Positions 11,802-24,357 of a stretch of 64,000 bases of DNA are shown one piece after another (the stretch's first letter is position 1; every line of letters starts with the position of its first letter). Made by a program: the position numbers and the translations under genes. The DNA is from Lachnospiraceae bacterium (GTDB lineage Bacteria; Bacillota; Clostridia; Lachnospirales; Lachnospiraceae), in NCBI GenBank assembly GCA_015057165.1, contig SVEY01000003.1, positions 124,001-188,000 on the forward strand, written 5' to 3'. Below the pieces are notes generated by a model. The model ran no database searches, was not told the DNA's origin, and saw nothing but the letters and a program-made list of their open reading frames with translations.

Positions 11802-12857
11802 TTATTTACTTTCTTCTTTATTACTCTTTATTTTTTTGGATACAAATGTGATTCCTTTTACAACGCACCACATAGCAATTGAAATACAAATAGTAATCAA
11901 ATACACCATATAAGGCGAAAAATCTGGCTTTGTCTCAATAACAATCATATGTACACAATACATTGGCAGACTTAAAGCCCCCAAAAAAGAAATGGCTTTT
12001 CCTTTTACATAAGATGTGAAAGTTTCCCCTGATAACGTTAGACCTAATCCTATGACAAAACATGTAATTACTATTATTTCATTTCGTAAGTTCTCAAGCG
12101 ACGCAAGATAAGCAACAAAGGCATATGACAATAATTCTATCAAACCAAAAACGACAATAAAGGAACGTTTTTTCTTAATGGTTTTTTGAAAAGCTACACT
12201 TATTCTATATACAAGAGCTCCTATTAATAATCCTGCCAAAGCTCTCATACATAAAGCAGGATATATCATCATCTCGTAGTGAAAACCATCAATAGTTCCA
12301 GTAGATATAATCAGTACACCATACAGAAACATAGGAAGAAATGTATATAACCAAAGTCCTATTTTTTTATCCAAATAATATGCCAAATACATCATTATAG
12401 GCAGCATCACCAACAAAACTATGATATACCACAGAATTGGCATCATCATAGTACTCATTACCCAACCATCCCCTAATTCAACTTCATTAGGAATCATTCC
12501 AGTTGCATTTAAAAGCGATACATTTTCTGCAAAATATAAAACAAATCTTCCAATTGCGTTAATACCTGCATTTAATAGCTGCTCTCTAAGTTCGAAAGCA
12601 ACAAATAATACCATAGACATAAATGTATATGGCAGAATTCTCCACATTTTCTTTATGGTGTATTTCACTGGAAAATCTTTAAAGCTTTCTCCTGATTCTC
12701 TATATTGTAAAACTTTTTTATAAGCAAAAAATCCACTTATTATAAAGAAAAATTCTACAAATATCCATCCAGAATGAAACACGTATTTTGTATGATATCC
12801 AATGATTATGGTCGCCGCCAAAAAACGCAGCAATTCTAAAAAAACATTTTTCTTCAT
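11802..12857 (-). CDS. Acyltransferase 3 family membrane protein
   Basis: LELLRFLAATIIIGYHTKYVFHSGWIFVEFFFIISGFFAYK. Confidence 0.85.
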   Translation of the reverse strand: MKKNVFLELLRFLAATIIIGYHTKYVFHSGWIFVEFFFIISGFFAYKKVLQYRESGESFKDFPVKYTIKKMWRILPYTFMSMVLFVAFELREQLLNAGINAIGRFVLYFAENVSLLNATGMIPNEVELGDGWVMSTMMMPILWYIIVLLVMLPIMMYLAYYLDKKIGLWLYTFLPMFLYGVLIISTGTIDGFHYEMMIYPALCMRALAGLLIGALVYRISVAFQKTIKKKRSFIVVFGLIELLSYAFVAYLASLENLRNEIIVITCFVIGLGLTLSGETFTSYVKGKAISFLGALSLPMYCVHMIVIETKPDFSPYMVYLITICISIAMWCVVKGITFVSKKIKSNKEESK

Positions 12858-12868
12858 CTTTACTCCAA

Positions 12869-13819
12869 CTAAACACTTTTTCTTTTTAATCTATTTATAA
12901 AAAAAGTCTTCGCTAAGTTATACAACCATACTATAATGGAAAACAATACAATCTGAGATATTATTAATATCAGCAAATTATCTCCTAAAGCATTCCAATC
13001 ATATACTGTAACTGTTACATTTCCCATATACATGAGCAGTAATGTGTTTTTACCCATAAATCTAAAATACGTATTCGCTACTGGTATTCTATCCAAATAC
13101 TTACACGCTTTAAGTACTACATAGGTTCCTGCTATTGCACCTATTATACATAGTGGGAACACATGATAGATTCGAAGAGATAATACAATTCCTCCGTTCA
13201 TGATATCTATAACCCATATTGCCGTTAAAATAGTTATTATCAATACTTTTGCCCATATTGGAATCTCTTTTGCATATTCTTTATACAAATGTCCCATGGC
13301 AAAAAACATTACGCAAACCAAAGCAACATCCCATTGGTAATAATGGTTTTCAACCTTAGGTCCAAAATACCATCCTACAACCATCAAAACTATTAATATT
13401 ACACTATATAGGATTTTGTGATTCCATGCGATTTTATATATTACCCAATATATAATCGACGCGAGAAAAAGAGCAATTAAAAACCACCCTAGAGATAAAC
13501 CATCACAACCTAATAGTATTCTTATTATCTTTTCACCAAAGGCAACGATATCAAAATTATTTCTATCTCTAATTAATACAAATACTAATGCTATAATATT
13601 TAATATTGCGTAAGGTATTAAAAGGCTTTTTATTTTTTTTATAAAATATTCTTTGAAGGGTATATCCTTAAAGAAATAGCCACTTAGAATAATAAATAAT
13701 GGCATGTGAAATGATGTTATAAAAGATCCTGTTTTTATTATATGGTCTGCTAACATCAACACGATTGCCAAACCTTTGGCAAAATCTATTACCGTATTTC
13801 TTTTAGTTGGTTCGCTCAT
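12869..13819 (-). CDS. Acyltransferase 3 family (fucose O-acetyltransferase-like)
   Basis: VIDFAKGLAIVLMLADHIIKTGSFITSFHMPLFIILSGYFFK. Confidence 0.8.
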   Translation of the reverse strand: MSEPTKRNTVIDFAKGLAIVLMLADHIIKTGSFITSFHMPLFIILSGYFFKDIPFKEYFIKKIKSLLIPYAILNIIALVFVLIRDRNNFDIVAFGEKIIRILLGCDGLSLGWFLIALFLASIIYWVIYKIAWNHKILYSVILIVLMVVGWYFGPKVENHYYQWDVALVCVMFFAMGHLYKEYAKEIPIWAKVLIITILTAIWVIDIMNGGIVLSLRIYHVFPLCIIGAIAGTYVVLKACKYLDRIPVANTYFRFMGKNTLLLMYMGNVTVTVYDWNALGDNLLILIISQIVLFSIIVWLYNLAKTFFINRLKRKSV

Positions 13820-13844
13820 TTAATATTCCTTAATAAACCTACAA

Positions 13845-13868
13845 AAAGCCCGCTATTAAGCGAGCTTT
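13845..13868 (-). terminator. Hairpin between gmd and the acyltransferase gene
   Basis: AAAGCcCGCT-atta-AGCGaGCTTT with an A/T run on the minus-strand downstream side. Confidence 0.6.
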
Positions 13869-13887
13869 ATATTTTAATCCACTTCTA

Positions 13888-14934
13888 TTACTCAGCCAAC
13901 TTTGCTTCTTGCTTAGCAAGCTCTAAATCATGCTCAGCCATGATACGGCAAAGTTCTTCGTAGCTTGTCTTCTGAGGATTCCATCCAAGCTTTGTCTTAG
14001 CCTTAGTAGGATCTCCCCAAAGATTAACAACATCAGTTGGACGATAGAACTCTTCTGATACTTCAACAAGTACCTTACCTGTTGCCTTATCAATACCCTG
14101 TTCGTTAACGCCTTCTCCCTTCCACTCAAGATCAATTCCTACATACTTGAATGCAAGTGTTGTAAATTCTCTAACTGTGTGTTGAACTCCTGTTGCTATT
14201 ACATAATCATCAGGCTCATCCTGTTGCATGATTAACCACATACATTCAACATAATCCTTAGCATATCCCCAATCGCGAAGTGAATCAAGATTACCAAGAT
14301 ACAACTTGTCTTGAATTCCCATTTTAATACGACCAGCAGCACGTGTTATCTTACGTGTTACGAAAGTCTCACCACGTCTCTCTGATTCGTGATTGAATAG
14401 AATACCATTTACAGCAAACTGTCCATAAGCTTCTCTATACTGTCTCATCATCCAGAAGCCATACTGCTTAGCAACAGCGTATGGGCTGTATGGATGGAAA
14501 GGTGTATTCTCATTCTGAGGTACTTCTTCAACCTTACCATATAATTCAGATGTAGATGCCTGATAGATACGACATGTCTTATCCATTCCTAACATATGAA
14601 CTGCTTCTAATATTCTAAGAACTCCTATAGCATCAACATCACCTGTATATTCTGCTGCATCAAAAGATACTCCTACATGTGATTGTGCAGCCAGGTTATA
14701 TATTTCATCAGGCTTAACATTATTAACAATCTTAACGATAGATGAAGAATCTGATAAATCTCCATCATGAATTGTAATTGTTCCTGCTTTAAGTAAATGG
14801 TCGATTCTCTCTGTTGAATGAATAGAAGATCTTCTTATAATACCATGTACCTCATAACCCTTTTCTAATAAAAGCTCTGCTAGATAACTTCCGTCCTGTC
14901 CGGTAATTCCTGTGATTAATGCTTTCTTTGCCAT
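13888..14934 (-). CDS. gmd: GDP-mannose 4,6-dehydratase
   Basis: [37 protein letters not shown]; full length 348 aa. Confidence 0.95.
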   Translation of the reverse strand: MAKKALITGITGQDGSYLAELLLEKGYEVHGIIRRSSIHSTERIDHLLKAGTITIHDGDLSDSSSIVKIVNNVKPDEIYNLAAQSHVGVSFDAAEYTGDVDAIGVLRILEAVHMLGMDKTCRIYQASTSELYGKVEEVPQNENTPFHPYSPYAVAKQYGFWMMRQYREAYGQFAVNGILFNHESERRGETFVTRKITRAAGRIKMGIQDKLYLGNLDSLRDWGYAKDYVECMWLIMQQDEPDDYVIATGVQHTVREFTTLAFKYVGIDLEWKGEGVNEQGIDKATGKVLVEVSEEFYRPTDVVNLWGDPTKAKTKLGWNPQKTSYEELCRIMAEHDLELAKQEAKLAE

Positions 14935-14948
14935 GTTTTTCTCCTTGT

Positions 14949-15911
14949 TTAATTATTCTTCATTATCTCAATCATATCAGATAGAGTCTGTCTAAGCGGT
15001 ATAGTTGCTTCCCATCCAATATCGTTCTTAATCTTATCGCTACTTCCAATTATCAGTCTATTATCATCAGGTCTTACATAATCTGGATTTACTTTACCGG
15101 TTATATCTACACCTACAATATCCGCTATCTCACTTATTATCTCAGATAATGCTACACCTTTTCCGCCGCATATATTATATACTTCACCAGGTGTACCTTC
15201 CATTAGGAGACCATAATATGCTCTAACAACATCTCTGACGTCAACAAAATCTCTAATAATTGTGGTATCACCAGTCTCTATTATTCCTGATTCTCTTCCG
15301 CCTTCTTTAACATCAAGGATTCTTCTAATAAAAGAAGGAATAACAAATCTTTCATCCTGATATGGTCCCATATGGTTAAAGCTTCTAGTTAATACGATAT
15401 CCATATCATAACTATCCACATAAACCTTTGACATCATCTCCTGCGATACTCTTGCTACAGCATAAGGACTAACCGGTGTAAGATTCATGCTCTCCCTTAA
15501 CGGAAGCTCATCTTTAGATACATTTCCATATTCTTCAGAAGAACCTACCGATAGGATTCTGCATTTCTTATTAAGGCTTCTTACCGCATTGGTTAGATTC
15601 AGAAATATCTTCGTGTTATTGTTAAAGCACTCAGCTGGATGCTCCCAAGAATATGCAACAGAGGAAAATGCTGCAAGGTGAAGTACATAGTCTGGAGCAA
15701 ACTCCGAAACCATCTCATTTACTGCTTCTTCATCTAACATGTTACATTTCTTAAAAGAAATATCTAGAACGTCAGAATACTTTTCAAGGTCAAGTTTTGG
15801 CTCATTAATATCTGCACCAAGCACTTGATATTCTTTTTTATTATCATATAGATAATTCAGAAAATGTCTACTTACAAATCCCGAAAAACCTGTGATTATG
15901 ATTCTTCTCAA
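14949..15911 (-). CDS. NAD-dependent epimerase/dehydratase, probable GDP-4-dehydro-6-deoxy-D-mannose reductase (RMD-like)
   Basis: [16 protein letters not shown] Rossmann motif; [13 protein letters not shown] active site; adjacent to gmd; differs from the GDP-fucose synthase N-terminus. Confidence 0.75.
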   Translation of the reverse strand: MRRIIITGFSGFVSRHFLNYLYDNKKEYQVLGADINEPKLDLEKYSDVLDISFKKCNMLDEEAVNEMVSEFAPDYVLHLAAFSSVAYSWEHPAECFNNNTKIFLNLTNAVRSLNKKCRILSVGSSEEYGNVSKDELPLRESMNLTPVSPYAVARVSQEMMSKVYVDSYDMDIVLTRSFNHMGPYQDERFVIPSFIRRILDVKEGGRESGIIETGDTTIIRDFVDVRDVVRAYYGLLMEGTPGEVYNICGGKGVALSEIISEIADIVGVDITGKVNPDYVRPDDNRLIIGSSDKIKNDIGWEATIPLRQTLSDMIEIMKNN

Positions 15912-15928
15912 ATCAATCTTCTCCTTTT

Positions 15929-16489
15929 CTATTCTGTGGTTTCTTCATTCTCTTTTTTTACTACTTTTTCTTTAGTTGCATCTTGCTTCTCGCTTTTATC
16001 ATCCTCTTTCTGCTCAAGGAAAATCTTACGAGTCACGAAATTAAATACCATAACAATAGCTGTTGCAATTATCTTAGAACCAGCTGTTGCCATTCCATCA
16101 AATGTCATGCTAAATACGTGATTTACAACGTCAACACACCACTGTGTGAAATCTCCGCACCAGCCAACGTTATTGATAAGATACATGCAGCCAAGAATAA
16201 TTAGTTCATTAAGTCCTAGTCCAATAAGACTTAATACGACAAAAATAATAAACTCCTTGCCGCGATTCATATCATCTTTTCTAGTGAAAACCCAATGCAT
16301 GCTCAATAGGTAATTAACTATAATTGATACTATAAAACCAACTAAAGCACCTATCATAGCTGCTGTCGTTGCATCAATTCCAATCTTCCTAATAAATAAA
16401 GCAACTACATTAGTTATTACAAAATCAACTACAAATGATATGCCACCAACAACACCAAATCTCAAAATCTGTTTTAATAATTTGCTCAT
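15929..16489 (-). CDS. GtrA family membrane protein
   Basis: LLKQILRFGVVGGISFVVDFVITNVVALF; TM pattern of GtrA. Confidence 0.85.
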   Translation of the reverse strand: MSKLLKQILRFGVVGGISFVVDFVITNVVALFIRKIGIDATTAAMIGALVGFIVSIIVNYLLSMHWVFTRKDDMNRGKEFIIFVVLSLIGLGLNELIILGCMYLINNVGWCGDFTQWCVDVVNHVFSMTFDGMATAGSKIIATAIVMVFNFVTRKIFLEQKEDDKSEKQDATKEKVVKKENEETTE

Positions 16490-16496
16490 TTCTTAA

Positions 16497-17219
16497 CTAC
16501 CTACTTTTTGGAAATCCTGCTTTAATTCTTACAAAGAATAATCTAATTAATGTTGATATAAATGTTGCAATATAAGGTAGTAATCTCCTCTTAGATTCTC
16601 CATACATTCTCTTTTGAAAATCAATTGGAACTTCTCCGAATTTCAATCTATGATTCTTCTTATTGAGTTGGAGCATAAGTAACACTTCTTCTAACACATC
16701 ATAATTCTTGCACTTAAGCTTTACTCTCTTTAATTGCTTTGTATGATACATGCGATAATCTGTAGAAAGATCTTTTGCATGAAGACCAAGCATTACTCGA
16801 TATGCAAAATTAAGGAGATGACTCATAATCTGAGATGACTTAACATCATTGGTCTTTCCACCTTTACAATAACGAGATCCAATTACAACATCACATTTAT
16901 CGTTAACGAACTTCTTATGAATAGCTGGAATTGCAACTGGTGGATGCGAACCATCTGAATCCATTATTAAGAACTTATCCTTTTTTGCGTGCTTAATTGC
17001 AGTCTTAAATGCTCCAGCAAATCCAGGCATCTCCTGATTAATATAGCGCGCTCCAAACTTCTCGCATACATCTTTTGTATTATCGAGAGGTTTCTCTGTA
17101 TCTACAATAAGAATCTCATATTCTTCTCCACATTTCTCCACATTCTCAATAATCTGAGGTAATAGCACTTTAAGATTTTCTTCTTCTTTGTATGCAAGTA
17201 AAACAACACTGATTCCCAT
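16497..17219 (-). CDS. Glycosyltransferase family 2 (polyprenyl-phosphate hexosyltransferase/GtrB-like)
   Basis: GISVVLLAYKEEENLKVLLPQI; LIMDSDGSHPP. Confidence 0.85.
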   Translation of the reverse strand: MGISVVLLAYKEEENLKVLLPQIIENVEKCGEEYEILIVDTEKPLDNTKDVCEKFGARYINQEMPGFAGAFKTAIKHAKKDKFLIMDSDGSHPPVAIPAIHKKFVNDKCDVVIGSRYCKGGKTNDVKSSQIMSHLLNFAYRVMLGLHAKDLSTDYRMYHTKQLKRVKLKCKNYDVLEEVLLMLQLNKKNHRLKFGEVPIDFQKRMYGESKRRLLPYIATFISTLIRLFFVRIKAGFPKSR

Positions 17220-17283
17220 TTGTTATTTCTCCTAGTTATGTTCTAACTCTTTTTTTACAGAATACAACTTGTTAATTATACAA

Positions 17284-17314
17284 TGAAAACCTTGCGTTCG
17301 CAAGGTTTTCTCAT
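17284..17314 (-). terminator. Strong hairpin
   Basis: tGAAAACCTTGCG-ttcg-CAAGGTTTTCtca. Confidence 0.6.
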
Positions 17315-17368
17315 TAGATATATTACACAAATATTACGTTTTTTTTGCTAATGCTTTAGACATATAAG

Positions 17369-19263
17369 TCACATATCATCTCTTATTTTAATATTTTTAT
17401 CTAGCCCAATAATATATCCATCAATTAAATAATAATTCAAATTATACTTGTCTTTATCCGGCAATTCATCTTCTTTTGCACTCAGGAATAAATACATATG
17501 AGTCGGAAATGTCTTGCCATTAGCCCTGTCTTCAAATTCTTCTCTGGTCTTTTCATCAGCAAAGTCAGTCAAATCTCGACTCATATATGTCATATTCATA
17601 GACATATCATGCTCTTTTGCAAATATCTCAAATGTTAATGCACTTATTCCATCCCAGTACAAATCCTGACTTGGCGGATAGACAACAATCTTATCGCATT
17701 TGTTTGCAACTTCTTCCCATAATGGTGATTGTAAGTCCGATTCATATACTACTTCCTTATGAAAATCAAAATGTTTTTGTTTTATGGCTGATGACAAATC
17801 AATCACTTGAACAAACAAGCAAAGTAACATTATTATTGTCACTATCCATTTCTCAACCAATAACACATTAGTATGCAAAAAAAGATTATTTACGTAAGTT
17901 TCTTTCCTATGTCTTAAAAAAATGTATGTTGGAATAAGCAATGCTATACTCATTATCATATAGTAGACTGGCCATATAAATCTTCCTGTGGACCTAAAAG
18001 TACTTAAAAGATTCCATATTAAATCTGGCCAAGGTATACTTAATATTTCTTTCTGACCTAATGTCCATGTCGGACTCATTGCAAGTAATGTAAATACCAA
18101 GAAATAAACCAACAACGCCACTATATATGATATTATCTTTTTTTATCTTGTTTACTTATTGGGCGATTATTTGCTCTAATAACATTGTCTTTTCTTATAT
18201 TTGAATTGAATACAATACGTCTTATAATATATGCTATTAATATAACCACAGCAACCACAATTAGTATCAACATACCTAAGCCTAAATATGCAAACCCTTC
18301 ATTTTGATAAGGTGTCACTAGTGGAAAGTTTCTAACAATACTTGAATAGCTTATTTCTCTAAAATCATGCGTAAAATGTCCAAAATCAGTGGCATATGTC
18401 ATTGGATTGAATAAAGCATCTAAATTAAATGATAAAATGTCTAAACCGCCACTTCCGCTTGCATTCGTTTCTCCGTAAAACATCCCTATAATCCAAGCAC
18501 TTATTAATGTAATAACAAGTGGAAGTATCAAGAGCATAACACAGTTTCTTATTCTTTCACCACATACTATATCTTGAAGAATAGAGCATAATAGTATTCC
18601 AAAAAGGATTGGTGTAAAATAGGCATTTATTAACGTTCCGCCTGCAATAAGCACGGTCCATAACCATATGTAGCTTCCGCGTTTAATTTTGCTTCTATAT
18701 AGCCAAAGTACAATAGCTGCAACAATAAGAAAATGTGCGCTTAAAGCAGTATGTAAAAACATTCTATTAAGTAAAACCGGTGATAATACAAAGAAACTCG
18801 AAGAAACAACATTTACGATAATATTATGGCTATATCTTCTTGTCACAAGTGCGCCAAAGCCTCCCATAAGCGCATAACACATCAGTCCGAAAATACCCAT
18901 ATACTGAAATGCATTAGGAAGTATTCCTGAAAAAATCTTAAAGAATATCGCAAATAAAGGTATAGAATCAGTATAAACTACTGACACAGGCTCGTTGTAT
19001 ATTCCTTCAGTAAGTCCTATAGGAAATGTCCATGGTGTGTCTCGATAATATACCCATCCCATATAATGCTGCGTTAAATCAATACTCCCTTCTATATCGT
19101 CAGAATGAAGAAGCCACTCGGTATTTGTTGGATTAATAATTGATATACCATATATTGCTATAAAGACAATTATGCCTATTATCAAACCTAATACAAAGGC
19201 ATATCTTGACTTTTTATTGTATTTCTTCTTTAACGTATTCATCTTCCTTTTCCTCAAAGACAA
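17369..19263 (-). pseudogene. DUF6311-like polytopic membrane protein split into two ORFs (18133..19263 and 17369..18121) by a frameshift at an A7 tract
   Basis: First ORF carries the N-terminal membrane domain, second the last TM helices and C-terminal domain; the second frame is open through the first ORF's stop, and one added A (or a -1 shift) at 18138..18144 fuses them. Confidence 0.7.
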
Positions 19264-19314
19264 AACAAGAAGATGCTCTATTACAATACATAATCAGCAT
19301 CTTCTCATCATCCC

Positions 19315-19530
19315 CTACTTCTTCTGCTCTCTCTTCTGATCATACAAAAGCTGCAGCTTTCTCTCTACATAATCATCATCATTCATCTCATTTATTCTTT
19401 CTTTCAACTTATGTTCTGCCGTTTCTAGCTGTTGCAGCTTTTCTTTAAGCTGCTTCTTCTCAAATTCAATTTTTCGAACTTGTGAATGTAATTCATCTAA
19501 TTCTCGTTCTTTTTCACGATCTAGATCCAT
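19315..19530 (-). CDS. Small charged coiled-coil protein
   Basis: 71 aa, heptad-like EKKQLKEKLQQLETAEHKLKERI. Confidence 0.6.
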   Translation of the reverse strand: MDLDREKERELDELHSQVRKIEFEKKQLKEKLQQLETAEHKLKERINEMNDDDYVERKLQLLYDQKREQKK

Positions 19531-19595
19531 TGGCTTTCTCTCACTTTCTAATTATTCTAGACTATTATAGCAGATATTTCCATTTTCTAACAGTT

Positions 19596-21524
19596 TTATT
19601 GATTTTGTTCATCTTTATCTACCGGTCGAAACAGCAATGCAATCAGATACGGTATCGCGAAAATCACAGGCATAATATACCTAGAATTACCATTATCCGG
19701 TCCCACCATACATATTGCATATATTATAACCGGAACAAGATGTACAAGTATATAGCCCTTCCTTTTCTGGAAAATACTAAAGATAATCATATACAATATT
19801 AGCCACGGCAGCAATCCTAGAGATGCAAATATATTCACAATTGGTGTTTTTTCCAGCATTAATATGAGCTGGTATACTGCATACCTTTCACCACCAGTAT
19901 TATAATTATTCGTTACATATAGCTCGGTATATTCCCTGTTTGGATCATGCTCCTGCAAATATGGGCTAAAATCATAATATTCTAAATCAGATATTTTATC
20001 CATATCCCAATACTCATATGTATTATTTAGTATAGATTCAATGTATAAACCGGGGTGTTTTAAGAACATTTGCCACCATACAGCAAAGTAGTTTTTCATG
20101 TCTTCGCTAGTAGCTTCCTGATTATATTTTTCTTTTACCCAATCACTGAGCATAGGCTCGTACAGTTTCTTAAGTCGCTTATAAGGTAATACAGCATTTA
20201 TTGCAGCTCTCTCTTCCTCTGTTACTTCTTCTTCATATTCGCTTACATATCTTGCCGTTTGTTGGAAAGGTACGCTTAAGGCTTCCTGCTTCCCAACAGG
20301 GGCTACATTCCACAGTGGAAGAAGAATCATAGTCCATAACAATTGATATAGTAATATCACCGGAACGAATGTTACAATAATCTGTAAAATGTACTTTCTA
20401 TATACTATCGCATATACTATTGCTACTATAGCTAATATATGAACTCCATAATTTTTCGTAAGCATTATAAAAGCACAGTTGATAGCTAATAACAAGTCAA
20501 ACCACCATATCTTAAAACACTTACCCTTAGTTCTTGCAACTTCATACATCATTATTATAAGAAGAAGCGCAAATGCGGAAAATAACGTATCCTTAACCAT
20601 GCATATTGCATACATTGGAAAAATAGGAAGAAACATTAATACGACTTGAATGAATATCAGTCTCTTTTTTGTAATACCTATATACCTCAAATATTGCAAC
20701 GCAACGGTAAATACAGCGGCAATAAATAGCATATGTAGAATAATATAGATGGCAACTCCTATTCTTATATCTCCAAATATATTTAATCCTAATTTAAAAA
20801 ATACCTCAAACAGCTTCGTTACTGCAAATGGATGATGATTAGTATAATAAGCCTCAGGGGGATGAATTGTTGTTATGTCATTGATATAACTAGGGATCTT
20901 AAAACTTTGCATTAATTGTATTACTGTATCAACATTTGCCGTGCCAGGATAAAACAGTATAAAATATGGAAGATATGCCACAAAGAATAATGCTACCATT
21001 ATCAAACTATTCTTCCATGTTATCTTAGAATTGTCTAATTCTTTTTGTATACAATATCTTCGTATAAGTATTGTAGCAATCTTAAGAACCATATAGCAAA
21101 CAAGAGCTAAGGTTATCCCATGTATTAAAGATCTAAGCACATTAAGTCCTGATCCAAATACATAATACAAATTATCATCTTCTTTTAATGATAGTGCAAG
21201 AAGTTGCATAAATGAAAATACAACAGAAAAAACAATAAGTACTACTTTTTGCCATTTCTCAAGCACAATCTTGCTACCTTTATATATAATGACTGCAAGA
21301 CATATTGCAAGAAGTACTGTTGTTATCTTAGATGTTCTCATAGATAAATATAATGTTCTAACAGCCAGAATCCATTCATTACTAAAATCAATACCTTCTG
21401 TGTTCTCTTCCGTTGCTTTAGCAACTATAGATAGCTGAATTCCAACACTACATATTATTCCCAATATAAAGGACACTATAGCCCTTGTTTTATCAAGTTT
21501 TTCTCCTACTATTTTCATAGCCAC
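19596..21524 (-). CDS. DUF6020-like polytopic membrane protein
   Basis: 642 aa multi-TM; PGTANVDTVIQLMQSF...TTIHPPEAYYTNHHPF. Confidence 0.6.
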   Translation of the reverse strand: MAMKIVGEKLDKTRAIVSFILGIICSVGIQLSIVAKATEENTEGIDFSNEWILAVRTLYLSMRTSKITTVLLAICLAVIIYKGSKIVLEKWQKVVLIVFSVVFSFMQLLALSLKEDDNLYYVFGSGLNVLRSLIHGITLALVCYMVLKIATILIRRYCIQKELDNSKITWKNSLIMVALFFVAYLPYFILFYPGTANVDTVIQLMQSFKIPSYINDITTIHPPEAYYTNHHPFAVTKLFEVFFKLGLNIFGDIRIGVAIYIILHMLFIAAVFTVALQYLRYIGITKKRLIFIQVVLMFLPIFPMYAICMVKDTLFSAFALLLIIMMYEVARTKGKCFKIWWFDLLLAINCAFIMLTKNYGVHILAIVAIVYAIVYRKYILQIIVTFVPVILLYQLLWTMILLPLWNVAPVGKQEALSVPFQQTARYVSEYEEEVTEEERAAINAVLPYKRLKKLYEPMLSDWVKEKYNQEATSEDMKNYFAVWWQMFLKHPGLYIESILNNTYEYWDMDKISDLEYYDFSPYLQEHDPNREYTELYVTNNYNTGGERYAVYQLILMLEKTPIVNIFASLGLLPWLILYMIIFSIFQKRKGYILVHLVPVIIYAICMVGPDNGNSRYIMPVIFAIPYLIALLFRPVDKDEQNQ

Positions 21525-21570
21525 TATTTAACCACAAAAATCTCATTTACACAAGATGTTATATCCATAT

Positions 21571-21607
21571 AAAAAACCCCGGTTTAACTATTAATAGTTA
21601 AACCGGG
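21571..21607 (-). terminator. Intrinsic terminator of the atp operon
   Basis: CCCGGTTTAACTA-ttaa-TAGTTAAACCGGG followed on the minus strand by TTTTTT. Confidence 0.95.
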
Positions 21608-21626
21608 AATATAAAAACAATGAATA

Positions 21627-22028
21627 TTATACTTTTAGGTTTTGTCTTACCAAAGCCTTCTTAAGCGCAATCTCAGCTCTCATAACATCAAGATTTGCAT
21701 CTTTCTTTTCAAGCCTTTCTCTTGCACGCTCTTCTGCTGCCTGCGCTCTCTTTACGTCGATTTCATCTGGCCATTCTGCAATCTCTGCAAGAAGTGTCAC
21801 CTTATCTGGAAGAATCTCTGCAAAGCCAGCATGAACAGCCGCTTTTACCGCTTCTCCCTCTGTTGAAATGGTAACAATACCCGGCGCAATTACAGTTGTA
21901 AGCGCAATATGATTGGGATATACACCTATTTCACCCTCTATTGTATTAAACTCAATCATTGTTGCTTCGCCTGTATAGAATACACGATCTGGCGTAATGA
22001 TTTCGACATCTACCAAATTCTTTGCCAT
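21627..22028 (-). CDS. atpC: ATP synthase epsilon subunit
   Basis: VEIITPDRVFYTGEATMIEFNTIEGEIGVYPNHIALTTVIAPG. Confidence 0.97.
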   Translation of the reverse strand: MAKNLVDVEIITPDRVFYTGEATMIEFNTIEGEIGVYPNHIALTTVIAPGIVTISTEGEAVKAAVHAGFAEILPDKVTLLAEIAEWPDEIDVKRAQAAEERARERLEKKDANLDVMRAEIALKKALVRQNLKV

Positions 22029-22039
22029 AGTCTCACTCC

Positions 22040-23452
<1,413 letters not shown>

Positions 23453-23462
23453 TTAATACGTC

Positions 23463-24332
23463 TTACGATATAGCCTCAGCACCTGCAATGATTTCTGTAA
23501 GTTCCTGAGTAATCGATCCTTGACGTGCTCTATTATATTTCAATGTTAAATCACTAATAATGTCTTCTGCGTTACTTGTTGCAGAATCCATAGCTTGCAT
23601 ACGGGCTCCATTTTCAGAAGCAACTGCTTCAACAAGCGCTCCATATATAAGACTTGTAACATATTTAGGAACTATCATGTCTAAAGCTTCTTCAGGATTT
23701 GGTTCAAAATTCATAAGCATTTTACTATCTTTTTCACCCTCATCCTTCTTCAATTCTTCTTCTGAGATATCTACAGGAAGAAGTTTTAAAAGCTTAGGTT
23801 CATGACTTACCGTATTTTTGAAATGTGTATATGCAAGATATATTTCGCCAACTTCTCCATTCGTAAATGCATCTAAGACTTCTTTACTAATTCTCATAGC
23901 ATCTTCATAAGTTGGAGCTTCCATGACTTCGTCGTATTCTGAAGCCACTTCGTAGCCTTTTCCATCTAACACATCATGGGCTTTCTTACCAATTGTATAT
24001 AGCAAAACTTCTTCTTTTGCAATTTCACTACCTGTAATAAGCTTAATTACATTACTATTATATCCACCGGCAAGTCCTCTGTTGGAAGAAATTGTAATTA
24101 TTGCCTTCTTCTTAGATTCTCCTGCCTTAAGATATGGATGATTAATTGCTCCTGCTTTATCAAGCATAGAACAAACTGTAGCATACATATAATTGAAATA
24201 CGGGTTAGTGTTTTCAGCTTTCTGTTTTGCTTTTTGCAATTTAACAGTAGATACAAGCTTCATGGCTTTAGTGATTTTCTGAGTGCTTGTTACACTCTGT
24301 TTTCTACGTTTTATGTCTCTCATAGAAGCCAT
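23463..24332 (-). CDS. atpG: ATP synthase gamma subunit
   Basis: DIKRRKQSVTSTQKITKAMKLVS; ITQELTEIIAGAEAI. Confidence 0.98.
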   Translation of the reverse strand: MASMRDIKRRKQSVTSTQKITKAMKLVSTVKLQKAKQKAENTNPYFNYMYATVCSMLDKAGAINHPYLKAGESKKKAIITISSNRGLAGGYNSNVIKLITGSEIAKEEVLLYTIGKKAHDVLDGKGYEVASEYDEVMEAPTYEDAMRISKEVLDAFTNGEVGEIYLAYTHFKNTVSHEPKLLKLLPVDISEEELKKDEGEKDSKMLMNFEPNPEEALDMIVPKYVTSLIYGALVEAVASENGARMQAMDSATSNAEDIISDLTLKYNRARQGSITQELTEIIAGAEAIS

Positions 24333-24357
24333 AATACTTTACCACCTTTCACCTAAT

